This document shows, piece after piece, positions 36,441-49,035 of a stretch of DNA of 64,000 bases. Positions within the stretch are counted from its first letter, which is position 1. Each line of letters begins with the position of its first letter. The notes under the pieces were generated by a model, which worked only from the letters and a program-made list of their open reading frames with translations, had not been told where the DNA came from and did not search any database. Made by a program: the position numbers and the translations under genes. Location of the stretch: positions 372,001 to 436,000 of the forward strand of contig CM055097.1 of assembly GCA_029204225.1 (NCBI GenBank), in the 5' to 3' direction. The stretch comes from Diphasiastrum complanatum (taxonomy: Eukaryota > Streptophyta > Lycopodiopsida > Lycopodiales > Lycopodiaceae).

Positions 36441-37745
36441 ATTTCAGATTAGGCCATTTGAATTTCAATAGTATTCAACAAATGTCGAATCAAAAACTAG
36501 TACAAGATCCACCTTCTGTCAACCAGCCAACTTCTCCATGTGAAAGCTATATAATCAGCAACCATGCTAGAAGTCCTTACATTTTTAACTCACAATTCAT
36601 ACTTCTAAAGGCCTACTAGGTCTTGTACACAGCGACATATGTGGCTTGATGCAGACTGCTTCCAAAGGAGAAGTTCTATACCTCCTAGCCTTCATTGATT
36701 ACTTCTCTCGAAGGACTGCAACCTATTTTCTCAAAAAAAAATCAGAGACATTAAAGTTCTTCACGCAGTTCAAAGCATCTATAGAAAATCAGACCCAGAG
36801 GAAAATCAAAGCTCTACGCACAGATGGAGTGGGAGAATTTTTTCCACCGAATTTAAGGAGTTATGCAAGGCCAATAGAGTACATCAACAATTCACAACAA
36901 TCTACTCACCTCAGTTCAATGGTGTAGCTGAACGGAAGAATCAGACACTCATCAAAAGTGCCAAGAGCATGCTGACCCATGTCTTTCTTCCAAATTTTTT
37001 TTGGGCAGAACCTGTTTCAACAACCACCTATCTACAAAATTGATCCATTATCAAAGTTCTGAATGGCAAGACACCTTATGAGGTGTGGATAGGATCAAAA
37101 CCATCACTCAAAATATTAGAGTGTTTGGCTGCATTGCTTATGCTCAGATCCCTGAAGATCTCAAAAAGAAGCTAGATGACAAAAGCACAAAATTAATTTT
37201 TGTTGGCTACTCCCCAGATCACCAGGCATACAAGCCCTATAATTTGGAAACAGAAAAATCATTCATGAGTAGAGATGTCATTTTTGTGAAAGATTGAGAT
37301 TTATCAACCACAAGAGAAAAGCTCAAAATTTTTTCGATCCAAGTATCGAAGAAATTTTTTATCCAAGTATCGAAAAAAATTCTAGGATCAAAAATCAAGA
37401 AATCAATACAAACTTGAAAAATGAGCCTAAACAACAGAGGGTCGAAATTTAGCCAAGAAGATCAAATCGACCGAGATAGTCTCCATCTAGATTTTTTGGA
37501 CGATGCAGCCTTCTACTTCGTGCAAGAATCAAATACAGTTTCGGAGGCGATGTCTACACCTGATGCTCAATGGAAAGCAACGATGGACACTGAATTTGAT
37601 TCTTTAATAGAGAATCAAACATGGATAGTCAAAGGGAAGAAATTTGATTCCATGCAAGTGGATATTCAAGGCAAAGTAAGTATGATGCTGAAGGAAGGCT
37701 GAATCAATACAAAGTCAGGCTGGTTGCCAAAGACTTTCCCAAATT
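36441..37745 (+). pseudogene. Copia E integrase and RT start
   Basis: Pre-integrase LWHFRLGHLNF-type residues near 36440, KLVQDPPSVNQPTSPCESY at 36495, then LLAFIDYFSRRTATYFLKKK, KIKALRTDGVGEFF and, further on, VFGCIAYAQIPEDLKKKLDD and IFVGYSPDHQAYK. The RT N-terminus (DAQWKATMDTEFDSLIENQT) follows at 37560. Homology ends near 37745. Multiple stops. Related to the minus fragment at 16790-17290. Confidence 0.88.
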
Positions 37746-38009
37746 CATTGTAGTGTTCTCGATTCACCTATCAGACATAGATTCGTTTCCAAGGGAATAG
37801 TGCTTCCCTTGCGAAGTTAGCTTGCAAATCCTATCTAACCACACCTAGATTAATCACATCTAGCTATCCACCCTACTTTAACCACAAGAAGAGCAAGGAT
37901 AGAATACAATCGGGGAAGGTGCTTACTTCCTATCCTCTCTACTCTCTTAGAAATCATTAACAACATGCAAATAGAAAGAAGAAACAAATGGAAAGCAAAT
38001 ACAAAATAC

Positions 38010-38142
<133 letters not shown>

Positions 38143-38499
38143 AAGCAAGGATGTTCTAATCACATTTGGGCATAATCTCCTCCTCCTATTGAACACGAAA
38201 ATATGGTAAAAAGGGTGTCTTTTTATGGATGGGGAAGGCCCTTGCCCCTTTCTCATATTGGTTAATTACAATGGCAAGGACCCTAATCCAAGCAATCTAA
38301 AACTAACACAAAATGAATCTAGTGGTATTAGGAAAGCAGAAGGGCACTCACATGATTCATGTGAGTTTTAATTTGGGCCATTTTAGCTTTTTTATTAACA
38401 ACTTGAATTAGGTCATTTTAGAGTTTTAGGCCCCTAGTCACTTATTCCTAATTCTACATGTTCTACAAAACAAATTGCATGCTCATGGGTTGGGCTTAT

Positions 38500-38916
38500 A
38501 CACGCAGAAAGCCAGAGCCCTCGCACTTATTACTCTACCTGTATAATGTGTCGCGGGAGCGGGAGACGCAACTGTTCAATGTCGCGAAAGCGAAACTTTT
38601 TCCATTTTGTCTTCGTATTCGCAAACAATTTTGTGTCTTTTTGAATTTTCTTTTGCGCGAAAGCTTTACAGGAACCTAGACACGCGTCTACACATCACAG
38701 AATACATTTTATTCTAGCAATCAAGACAAATGACACAAGACAAGGAGATGCACAAAAATAGAGCGACTGTATTATCAGTTTAGTTTTTTGAGCGAGATCG
38801 TCAGTGTCTCACTCGTTGGCGGAATGACACTCTGCTCTTTCGCTATGTTCTGCTCGTTGGCAGACCTTAATGCACAACTCTATTGTTTCTAGTATTTTTT
38901 TTTTCTGCTCTACTCG

Positions 38917-39015
<99 letters not shown>

Positions 39016-39465
39016 ATTTCTGTCTATTATCACCTTATTATGAGCCAAAAATGATAGTTTATACCTCCACAGTGTGGAGTTTACAACATAGCTAAACGTA
39101 GAATCACAAGACTAGTTAACGCTAATCAACTAATCAGTTAGTCTCTGTCATTGCCTCTCATTTCACCTGGGCATGAAGTCTATGACTCCAAGCCCGTTGG
39201 GCTGCCGCAGCGCAAAAGGTTCCCCTTTTGTTTGTTTCGTTTCCTTCGTTTCCTTTCGTTCTTTTTGTTTCTTTCGTAATCTTTCATTTTGCATCCCTTT
39301 GCGGTTTGCGGCCCTGGAGGTATGTTTACGATTCACGAATGATTCGCAAATTGTTCGTGCTTTGAGTCAAAGGCACGTTCATTGTCACGAATTGTTCTCG
39401 TTCAGTTCAGCCTTCGTTTCATGTTCGTGCTGCGACAAAATTGCAGGAGTTCGCCACTTCTGACA
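38500..39465 (-). repeat. 3' LTR of copia B (left edge approximate)
   Basis: The minus strand begins TGTCAGAAGTGG at 39465, directly after the purine tract at 39466-39475. The interior has TTCACGAA, TTCGCGAAA-like and GTCTGCC elements similar in style to the copia A LTR. I could not fix the other end; about 38500 is estimated from the LTR length of copia A. It contains a CT microsatellite. Confidence 0.7.
38922..39010. repeat. (CT)n microsatellite inside the copia B LTR
   Basis: About 44 uninterrupted CT units within the region assigned to the LTR. Confidence 0.97.
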
Positions 39466-39475
39466 CTCCCTCTTG
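39466..39475 (-). promoter_or_regulatory. Polypurine tract of copia B
   Basis: The minus strand reads CAAGAGGGAG immediately before the TGTCAG LTR start. Confidence 0.85.
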
Positions 39476-39586
39476 AACCTTGCAGCTTTGCACACTTAAT
39501 CCAATTGTCTTTCTTTGCTTGGAAAACAGTGGCTTGTCGAGCGGTTTTGTGAACAAATCTGCAATCATGTCTTCTGATCTTATATA

Positions 39587-40015
39587 CTAGAACTGGAGCT
39601 CTACTTTTGAGATCAAATCTCGAATGTGATGGTACTTTAGAGGTATGCGTTTTGTCTTTGAATGGAAGACAGGATCCTGGGACAAATAGATGGCACTCTG
39701 AGAGTCCATCATCATCGTGCTTGGCCCTTCTTGTGGTATCCCAATTGCCTCCAGCATCATCTGCAGCCACACTACCTCATTCATGACCTTTGAAGCTGCG
39801 ACATATTCAGCTTCGCAAGAGGATTGAGCCACCAAGGTTTGCTTTTTGTATATCCAGCCGATTGTAGCTCCGCACACTATTGTACATCCTCCAGTAATGG
39901 ACTTGTTGTCATCTCTACAGCTTGCCCAACTTGCATCACTATAGTGATGCAGCTCGAATCTTTTTTCTTCGTTTTCAGCTCTATAGGTTAATCTCATATT
40001 CTGGGTACCCTTCAA
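39587..40015 (-). pseudogene. Copia B RNase H
   Basis: An open frame with YSDASWASCRDDNKSITGG, SSCEAEYVAASKVMNEVVWL, MMDSQSAIYLSQDPVFHSKT and IPLKYHHIRDLI. It is separated from the RT frame by a single stop (40016-40018) and ends early at VELQF. Confidence 0.9.
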
Positions 40016-40018
40016 ATA

Positions 40019-41000
40019 CTATAGGGTTTGTTTGGCCATTTGCCAATGTGCCATGCTAGGATTTGAAGAGAATTGGCTCAATGCATAAACAGAGAAAGCC
40101 AGATTGGGTCTGGTACAAATTGTCGAGTACATCAGACTACCGATTAAGTTTTGGTAGGGTATACCTGCCATATTCTGTTCTTTCTCTTCCGTTTTTGGGC
40201 AATGCTGCTTCGTGAGCTTGGCTCCAGCTATCATTGGTGTAGCCTTTTCCTTGCAATCCATCATGTGGTATAGCTTTAGCACTTTTATGGCATATTCTGA
40301 CTGACTCAAGTGCATTTCACCCTTTGTTCGATCTCCTCTGATCTCCAGCCCTAGGCATTTCATTGCTTCTCCAAGATTTGTGATTTCATAGCTTTCAGAA
40401 ATCTGACTGTTCGTGTCTTTGATCAACATCAAAGAATTTCCTATCATCAACGAATCATCCACAAAAATGGTCAGTATCACAAAATCTTTTCCTACTCTTT
40501 TAATGTAGACATTGCAGCCTAGTTGAGTAGGATTGAAGTCTAGAGACTTCAGAAGACCATCAGGCTTTTTATACCAGGCTTGTGATGCCTGTTTTAGACC
40601 ATAGATGCATCTCTGCAACCGACAGACATATTGTCGATTGTCGGGGTCTTCATAGCCTTCAAGCTACTTCATGAAGATTTTCTTCTCTAGGTCTCCATGG
40701 AGAAAGGCTGTTTTCATGTCAATCTAGTGAATTTTTAGTTTTTTTTTTTGTGGCGTATGCAAGGAGTAGTCTTATCCTTGTCATCTTGACCATGGGCAAA
40801 TATGTGTCGAAATAATCAACACCATATCTCTGCGTGTAGCCCTTCGCGACAAGCCTTCTTTTGTAGCAGCCAATGGTGCCATCTGATTTCATCTTTTTCT
40901 TATACACCCACTTGCAGTCGACTATTTTTTTGTTTTTTGGCAGTGGCTCTAATGTCCATGCCTCGTTTTGCCTCATTGAATCGATCTCCTCTGACATTGC
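40019..41000 (-). pseudogene. Copia B reverse transcriptase
   Basis: The N-terminal frame 40719-40997 has MSEEIDSMRQNEAWTLEPL and GYTQRYGVDYFDT. After a stop and shift, 40019-40618 has CIYGLKQASQAWYKK, active site ILTIFVDDSLMIG near 40470, and the thumb region to HWQMAKQTL. The second part is an undisturbed 200-codon frame. Confidence 0.92.
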
Positions 41001-41183
41001 CTACTTCTAGAATTCTCCCTCTGGACTCTCGATAGCTTCTTGATATGTTGCTGGCTCTTCTGTGAAGTTACAGTATTCAAATTGCGTGTCTTCGCTCCAT
41101 TGAAGATTGTCAGAGTAACGGTTTGGAGGTCTTCTTTGTCTTGTTGACCTTCTAGGTTCATTTTGTCGTTGTTCGAACATTTC

Positions 41184-41760
41184 TTATTCGTGGGGTTGAT
41201 CCTCTGCTTCATGTTGCTCTGGAGTCTGCGGCTCTGCATTCTGATTTGATGTCTGTCCTCGATCTCTCTCTTGAATGGGTAACAGTGTGAAGATCTCATG
41301 GCCTCTTTCGTCTTTCAATCCAGGGAATGTGGACTCATCGAGCTTCACATCTCTGCTCAAAACAATCTTTTTCGTGGTTGGGTTGTAGAGCCTGTACACA
41401 TGTGTTCCGTTTGAGTAGTCGACCATGAGTGTTTGCTCAGATTTGTCATCGAGCTTGCTTCTTTTTTCTTTTGGAATGTGCTTGTATGCTGCACATCCAA
41501 ACACACGTACGTATGACAGATCAAGCTTTCTACTTGTCCACATTTTGTACGGCATTTTGTTTTCCAACGCTGTCGTTGTTGATCTGTTCTGCAGGTGTAC
41601 AGCTGCAGCTATTGCCTCAACCCAGAATTGACTTGGCAATTGAGCTTGTGCCATCATGCATCTGGCTCATTTGACTAGCATTCTGTTTCTTCTTTCTGCT
41701 ACACCATTGTATTCTGGTGTGTATGCAGGAGTGAACTGGTGTTCTATTCCCTGATAACGG
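41184..41760 (-). pseudogene. Copia B integrase C-terminal region
   Basis: AQLPSQFWVEAIAAAVHLQN, MPYKMWTSRKLDLSYVRVFG, CAAYKHIPKEKRSKLDD and VLSRDVKLDES are the standard segments after the integrase core. The core itself is lost at the junction with gypsy sequence near 41760. Confidence 0.88.
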
Positions 41761-41769
41761 TTTACTTTT

Positions 41770-42190
41770 CTGTGGAAAAAAAGTGTGTGTACTAGACATC
41801 GAGGATATTAGGGCCCAAATCTTGCATGAGTGACACGATAGCCCCAATATGGAGCACCCTGATATACAAAAAACACTTGACCTTGTTAAAAGAGAATTTT
41901 ATTGGCCAAAGGTGAAAGGTCATGTGGAGGCATACATTCAAAAGTGTAAACAATGCCAAGCTATTAAAGCGGAAAAACTCAAAGCAACTAGTTTGTCACA
42001 TCCGTTGGAAATTCTCAACAAGAAGTGGGAAAGTATTTCCATGGATTTTGTGATCGGACTTCCCAAGTTAGGGAAGGGTCATAATGCCATTTGGGTAGTA
42101 GTTGACAGGTTTATCAAAATGGTGTAGTTTATTTCAACAAAAACTGTTGTCAAGGCTTCAAAACTTCAAACAACTCTTCATTGACATTTG
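41770..42190 (+). pseudogene. Gypsy integrase fragment
   Basis: HPDIQKTLDLVKREFYWPKV and VEAYIQKCKQCQ form the zinc-binding H2C2 region, followed by ISMDFVIGLPKLGKGHNAIW, the start of the catalytic core with its Asp. A stop at 42125 (FIKMV) ends the frame. It is wedged between copia B (minus) and copia F (plus). Confidence 0.88.
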
Positions 42191-42249
42191 TTCAGGATGT
42201 ATGGATTGTCCATAATGCCTTTTTGTAAGTGACCACCACTCCTATACAG

Positions 42250-43229
42250 ATAATAAGTTATTGTTTAGTAACAATCTGAATTTGTTGAAGGACACCAAAT
42301 GCATGCTATCACATGAATACAGGTTGACTGATATGGGTCCAGCCCATTACTGTCTTGGAATTCAGATTCAACAAATTCGATCTAGCAGACAACTTTTCAT
42401 CAGTCAACAATGACATCTCACCAACGTGCTAGACAAATATGGAATGACCAATTGCAAATCGAGCTACTTCTCACTCGATCCTGGTCTGAAGCTGTCAAAG
42501 GAGCAATGTCCTCAAACCAAGACAAAAAAGGAGAAAATGAAGCGGTATTCTTTTCACTCCATCATCAGCTCACTAATGTATGCAATGCTTTGCACTCGAC
42601 CTGATGTTGCATACTCTATCAGCTCTCTCAGCTAGTTCCAATTGAATCAAGGGCCAACGCATTGGAAGGCTCTCATGAAAGTCATGAAGTACGTCCAAGC
42701 CACAAAGCACCTCATCATCTGTTACAAAGACAACCAATCTGCCAATATTCTTGAAGGTTACATAGATGCAGATTGGGTAGAGATGTCGACACTAGAAGAT
42801 CGACTTCTAGATTTGTGTTCTTGTTCAATGTCATGAAACAGCCAAAAATAGGCCTCAGTAGCATTATCATCAACATAGTCGGAATGCATAGCTGTCATAA
42901 ATGCTACCTAGGAGGCAATTTGGATAAGGAACTTGCTTTCAGATATCGACCTTGCTCAGCCACATCCAACGACTATCTATTGTGATAATCAAAGCACAAT
43001 CGCACTATCTGTACATCCGAGATTTCATTTTCAAAACAAGCATATGGAAATCAAGTATCATTACCTTAGAGAGAAAGTGCAAAGCAACGAAGTGTCATTG
43101 GTTTTTGTAGGACAGATTTTATGGCAATAGATTAATTCACCAAAGCACTATCCAAGGAGCACCATCTCATATTTAACAATATGCTAAATCTGAAGATCAA
43201 AGTTTTTTAGGATCCACATTAAGGGGGAG
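42250..43229 (+). pseudogene. Copia F: RT end, RNase H and polypurine tract
   Basis: RLTDMGPAHYCLGIQIQQI near 42330, LDKYGMTNCKSSYFSLDPG, LMYAMLCTRPDVAYSISSL, DADWVEMSTLEDR, TIYCDNQSTIALSVHPRFHF and MEIKYHYLREKVQSNEVSLV. Several stops. The purine tract AAGGGGGAG ends at 43229. The 5' part, including the YVDD box, is missing. Confidence 0.88.
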
Positions 43230-43690
43230 TGTTGGATTTCAATGCTCAAGCCCAAATTCATTTGGTAATGACCATCCTGAAAGCTGTATATACTTATACT
43301 ATAAAACCAAAAAAAAAAAAGAGGAGAGACTCGAAGTTTCAAGCAGAAGATCAAAATCTAGAATCAAACTTTTTTGATACCTAATCGACACAAAAGATTT
43401 GTAGTATTTTTAGAGTTTCTTGATACCGGATCTACTCGACTCGAGTCGTGTTTTCCTAAGTCAGTCCTGTGATTTCTTGGTCACATGTCGCTTGCAAACC
43501 ATGTTTGATGGGATCCACTATCAAGAGTAACCACTCAATTTAGTTGTAATTCAGTAGAACTTTGTAAATTTAAGATTTTGTTCTAGATGGTTGTATGAAG
43601 TTTCTTGTAGTTGAAGACGAATGCTATAACGATTTTGGTATGCCTTCTATTTTTAGTTACCAGATTAATTGCATAGTAGGATAACTCATA
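43230..43690 (+). repeat. 3' LTR of copia F (right edge not resolved)
   Basis: Begins TGTTGGATTTCAATGCTC right after the purine tract. It contains an A12 run and AGTTTCTTGATACCGG-type sequence. No second LTR is present to define the end, so 43690 is only a guess. Confidence 0.5.
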
Positions 43691-46180
43691 TTTCAGTTAA
43701 GAATCAAGTTGGAAGAATATTTTAAGAGTTCAATAATTTTTCTTGAGGGAAAAATATTTTAGAATGATTCTTATATTTTTGGAGTGGTATGTTGGACATA
43801 TACTCTAGTATCTTTTAATGATCAAGTGTGGTTTCGAATCCAATGAATTATGATTGATGAATCAGAAGATTCAAAATATTAATGATTGACAGATCATGAA
43901 TAGATTCTTAATTTTTATTATAAGATTGTAAGGAAATATGATGATTCTTATGTATGGTGAGTAATTTGTGATATACTGAAAGAGTCAAGAATTTAGATTA
44001 GTTTCTTAAAAATCTAAATTTATTTACTCCAGTGTTTAATTGAGAACATATGTATCTCACAAGCATTTTAGTAAGGTAATTTATTTTAATTAAGGGAAAT
44101 TTGCTGCCCTTAGTAGATGAAATTCTACTACAGGTTGTAGTCCATAGGTGCTTGTATACATAAATAAGTCTAGATCTCCAAGTTTATAGGAGACAGATAA
44201 ATCTCAGTGAGATTCAAATAGATTGTCGATTTCTTACATGTGATGCTAGAAATGGAGCATTTAACTCATTAGAGTAACTGTAGTACTCTGGATCGAGTTA
44301 TAGTTGTCTAAGACTTGATAACCCTAACCGTTAATTTAATAAGCCTATTCAGCATTCCTAAGTAGTATAAATACCTAATCATTTTTCAAATAGTTAAGTT
44401 GATTATCATAGTTATTGAATATAATGTGATATTGGATATCTAGGACCGTATGGTATTCGATTTTGTTGAGGTCCATGTCCCTTTGGGTTAGTAAATACAC
44501 CTATGACAATTCAATCGTACGTAGATGATACATTTTGTCTCGTCCATATTGGGGTACAATGTGGAGTGGTATTCTTTTGGTAACACTTAAGGAGCATGAG
44601 AGATTTCAATGGTTGGATTTATCTCCTAAAACAGGTTGTGATTCTAATTCTATAGTTGGATATAGGATAGCCAAATAGTCTTTTTGACTTTTTGGGTGAA
44701 CAGATCTAGATGCATAGAATTCTTGGAGAAAAAGTTGGTGGTATGAAATATCAGTGATTCCAAAGGATATTTCTTGGTGGTTACTAGTTATTGTAATGGC
44801 CATACTAACAATAAAATCCATTGGTTTTTTGTTTCGGGTATTTTGGAAAATTATGAGATATAGATTGATTCCAAATGGTATCTCATTTACAAAATCTGGA
44901 AGTCCTGAAATATGTTAAACCTCTACTTTTTAGAAATTACTTAAATACGAGACAGTTAAATTGAGATTCATATAATTCCTTCTAGTATAGGACTATTATA
45001 CTTTCAGTTCTAAACGACTTAGTATAATTATATGAAATAGTACTTCCATTTAATGGTGAATATAACTCAGAATCGATTGATGTTTTCAATCGATTAAGTG
45101 GAGTTTAGACTTCCTAGACCCAAATGTTAATCTCTATTTGATAGTTGATTATTGAGATGTAATATTTCTATCATTCGGGATAGGATATTCTATGATTTTG
45201 AGGAACAAATCTGCTGTGTATTAGTATTGGATACTAATTAAAATCTTTGATATCTTATAAGTTGTCTCTTGAGAAATTTTTAATCAAAATTATGAAATTT
45301 CTTTTAAAAGGGGGAGAAGAAAAAATAGGAATAAGACTTTCGATGAATCGGTCAGTTGCATAGATTTTTGAAAAAATATCTAGTATGTGTGCAAAGGTAG
45401 AACTATACAGTTGAAATAGAGAAACTCTCTAAGTGATTATTTTGAATAATCTAGAGAGGAGTTTTGGGGATGTTGAGCTGTGAGATATTCATGAATATGG
45501 GAAGTAGTGGTAAAGATTAAATTAAGGTTCACTGATTGTTGCCAAGTACCATTTTGTTATGGATTGGTTAGCTTGCTTGCTTCATGATGTGTGTTATAGA
45601 CAAATTGCTCTAATCTCGTTTTATTTTTTATTCATGCGTTGTGAGAAACTATATATAACTAATTACATAAATTTATATTTTGTCGCAATTTGCTCAAGAA
45701 AATGTTGTCCTTAAATGACACCATGGCGGCGTCTCGACAAGAAACTAAGAAGCTTATTAGCATCAAGTAGAGGCGATTAGTGATTCATAGTTGTTTCAAG
45801 TATGCAGTTGCATCCGCTATTATTTTGTGCTCGATATTTATCTACTTTCTACATGCTACTTACTGAATACAATTCTAAAGTAATATTGTGCTCAATATCA
45901 TGTCAAAATGAATGTATGCTTCTTATGTGTTTCGTTTCTGTTATCGATTTGTCTACTTTCGCAATTCAATACTTCTATTCTTTTTATGTTTGTCTATCAA
46001 TTTCGCAGAGTATGATGAGTTCAAAGTGAGATTCAAGTATAACGTGACTACTATCACAATAGTATGGTTCGAATTTGATAGGCATAGCTATGTGTTGGAG
46101 AAGAATCATTCCAAAGAGTTCAACATTTGCATCTATTGAATGTAGTTTTCTCGTAGTCGATCTTCTTTCATTTCTCCAAC
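43691..46180. repeat. AT-rich non-coding region related to 60240-61020
   Basis: Scattered but collinear similarity: GTTGGTGGTATGAAATATCAGTGATT (44733) with GCTGGTGGTATGGGACATCAGTAATT (60256), and CATTTACAAAATCTGGAAG (44885) with TATTTACAAAATCGGGAAC (60427). No protein was recognised. It could be a long LTR or untranslated retroelement DNA, because it ends directly before a primer site at 46182. Confidence 0.55.
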
Positions 46181-46181
46181 A

Positions 46182-46193
46182 TGGTATCAGAAC
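46182..46193 (+). promoter_or_regulatory. Primer-binding site-like sequence
   Basis: TGGTATCAGAAC follows CTCCAACA, as in a copia LTR end plus primer site with one or two changes. A gypsy integrase fragment lies 90 bp downstream, so the element behind it is not identifiable. Confidence 0.6.
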
Positions 46194-46269
46194 ATATTAT
46201 CAGATACCTAATATGATATCAGAGTTATAGTTTTTAGAATCAAACTATTCAATAAATTCAAAGGATTTA

Positions 46270-46555
46270 TATTATATTTGAGAAATGGGGCATTGACTAT
46301 GTCGGCCCTATTCGTCCGGCTGCGCACGGTTCTCAAGCCCATTACATTATGGTAGCCACCCTATCTAACCAAATGGTCAAAGCCAAGGTAGTGAGGAAAG
46401 CTGATGCTAACTCCATTGCCAGATTTACCACATATGCATGTGTGGAGTATCAATACTACCCAGCCTATGTTTTGCTCAAGGATGAGCCTCATGCAACATC
46501 CTCGTCATCTTCATCTTCCCAAGAAGAACTTCAAAACCACATTAAGATAGACTAG
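46270..46555 (+). pseudogene. Gypsy integrase core fragment
   Basis: FEKWGIDYVGPIRPAAHG is the first catalytic region of a Ty3/gypsy integrase (compare FEKWGIDFVGPIKP at 34508). The alignment continues to about ADANSIARF, then joins an unrelated tail with a Ser run before a stop at 46553. Confidence 0.85.
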
Positions 46556-46559
46556 GTAG

Positions 46560-47350
46560 GTTTAAATTAGACTTAGCCTAGTTTCTTCTTAGGTTGTTTT
46601 CATCTTACTTAGTTGGTTCATACAACATTGAGTTAGGATTAACATTAGTAGGTTAGATCAAGTCAGTTAAGACTTAGATATTTAGAATCTAGATCTAGGG
46701 CAAACTAGATTAGACCTAGATCGAGTTTTTGTTATTGTAGATTAACTAGATAGCTAGGATAGTTTAGATTAATCTCATTAATTGATTCAATAGATCGATT
46801 AGCAGTAGATGAAATAGCCTTAGTTTAGTCAAAATTAATCCTAGTGATAAAATAGTTAAATCGGTCCCAACCTAGTTAAATATGTTAGATCAGATTAGGT
46901 AACTTAGATCCAGTTAGCTAGCTAGATTAATCCTAGATTAGCTAGACTCACTTACTTAGACAGAGTCCCATTAGTGTCACTCAGCTAGATTAGGATAGCT
47001 AGAATTGTCTAGGTTAGCCTTATTAAGAGTAGATCACATAGCTAGACCCGATAGCAAGTATGTGAAGTAGCCTTAGATCAGTCAATTAATCCTAGCAATA
47101 AGGTGGTTACATTAGTTTTATCCTAGTTACATAAATTAGACTTAGATTAGGTCTACAGTATTAGCTAGATTAGATAACTTAGATCCCATTAGCTAGCTAG
47201 ATTAGCTAGATTTGTTTACCTAGGCAGAGACCCCTTAGCGAAACTGAGCTAGATAGTCTGCTAGTATGGTTTCATGTAATTATGGGATAGATAGAAAGTC
47301 AGTGTAGAAATCTAACTAGATTAAGTTAGGTAGATTATTAATCAGTAGAA
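46560..47350. repeat. Degenerate TAGATTAG-rich repeat block
   Basis: Dense TAGATTA, TTAGCTAGCTAGATTA and TTAGATC motifs, including two larger similar units of about 230 bp (near 46775-46995 and 47030-47260). Both contain GAAGTAGCCTTAG-like, TAATCCTAG and CTTAGATCC.TTAGCTAGCT pieces in the same order. No coding signal. Confidence 0.85.
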
Positions 47351-47364
47351 TGGCTAGTATTAAA

Positions 47365-47460
47365 AATGAGCCTCCAACTTTGTGTGGAAGGGTGTTGTGA
47401 AATCCTTCTTTATGTGGAAGCAAGTAACCAATGAGGGATTCATTTTTGAGTGCTTCCTTG
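47365..47460 (+). repeat. Dispersed repeat, partner of 2310-2400
   Basis: Near-identical inverted match (AACTTTGTGTGGAAGGGTGT). The following 47461-48628 has open frames of up to 142 codons (48261-48689) without recognised motifs. Confidence 0.8.
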
Positions 47461-48628
47461 GGGACAGATAGATTGTGGTTGTTGCAGAGTAAGAATCATC
47501 CTACTTGTTTTGTGGGTATTAAAATTTTTGAATTTTGTATTGCGTTTGTGATTGTCTTTGATAAATATCCTGTTTGGAAAGGAGTATGGGTGAGAACCAT
47601 GAATTAGCTTTATAGCTTTATTGAGTAACAATTTTTTTTTCTTCCAAAATCTGTTTTAAAAGCCCATTTTGTTATTGTTGCCTCCATTTCTATATGGAAA
47701 AACGTATCATGGGATCCATTCTAGGTTTAGCCCTCGTGGAGGAAAAAGGGTGTGAGTGATCTTGTGTCATTCTACAAAGAGACCTGTGTTTTAGAACTCT
47801 TTGTGTTGACAGGCTCAAAGAAAAGCATGCCATGAGTCTATTACAGTTTTCCATTGAGAAATCGGGAGTTAGAGAGTATGCAACTCTAAGGCCAACATAT
47901 GTGTTAAACATATGCAACTCTTTGTAATGAAGGTTCAGAATTTGGAAGTCATTGAACACTAACTACACACTCTCTGGCAGAAAGTAATATACCATACCTC
48001 ATCTTGAATCACAACATAAAGACCTAGTAATGACATAAAATGGAAGAAGGATTGTGGAGAGCAACGTGAATGATGCATTGTGGGCAATTAGAAGAACCCC
48101 CTTGGGATTGCTTGAAGGTAGAGAGAGGCTTGAGATAATAATCATTGTGGGGGTGGCCTCCTTTGGTTTGCTAATACATATATTTTTGTGATGACAATGT
48201 AGAACATGCTTGGAATCTCCATTAAAACATTCAAACTATCTTTGAAATGGCATCAGGAACTTGGCCTATGGCAAATGGGAGCATACTAACAAAAGATATT
48301 GCATAGTCTTATTTCATCAAATTTTCATTTGCAAGCAGAAGGGAATGCTCCAATTATACAACCACTCTTTGACGAGAATATTCGACAAGAATGGTGTAAG
48401 TCACGTGTCCAAGGAAGCATTGAAGGGTGTCAAAGTAGCTACCAATCTGAATGTGAGAATCATACGAACAGAAGTGGTGAAGACAAACGAGCATGGAGTT
48501 TTTGAGAAACAAATAGATCATTTATTGCTTGAAGAGCAAACATACAAAATTACGATTAGCAAAAAATCCCTCCTACACTTGTCTATATTTCAATTTTCAT
48601 TCCACAAGTGGCAACAATTTTTGGCATT

Positions 48629-48802
48629 TAAACATTCATATTTCGTGTACATGCGTGTTTTTGGAATAGATATGAGCTATTGCATGTAAACATTCGTATT
48701 TCGTGTACATGCTTGTTTTTGGAATATATATGAGCTATTGTGTGTAAACATTCGTATTTCGTGTACATGCATGTTTTTGGAATAGATAGGAGCTATTGCA
48801 AG
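48629..48802. repeat. Tandem repeat, 3 copies of 58 bp
   Basis: Copies at 48629, 48687 and 48745 share TAAACATTC, TATTTCGTGTACATGC and GTTTTTGGAATA. Smaller repeats (TATATACACCAACCCACT, CTTGTACACGACT) follow up to 48915. Confidence 0.95.
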
Positions 48803-49035
48803 TATATACACCAACCCACTATTTTTTGTATATATACCAACCCACTCTTTTTTCCATAGACATTTTCAAAGTATTGTCTTGTACACGACTACTATGCTTG
48901 TACACGACTCCTACAATTATGCTTCATATGACCAATTCAAATGACGAAGAGAGCAATCCATTTCTTATATAAAAATGCATTATTTACTTGTTTGATGTGT
49001 ACTATTTGATGGATATACCATGTGCAGAAACTACT

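Larger units (their letters stand above)
39466..41760 (-). mobile_element. Copia retrotransposon B, minus strand, 5' truncated
   Basis: Minus strand order: integrase C-terminal part, reverse transcriptase, RNase H, polypurine tract, LTR. Gag, protease and integrase core are missing. The element ends near 41760, where gypsy sequence begins. Its RNase H and LTR motifs resemble copia A, so it is probably a relative. Confidence 0.88.

Noticed and set aside
48261-48689. A 142-codon frame as a gene
   Set aside because: No motif, no neighbouring signals, and it runs into tandem repeats at its end.
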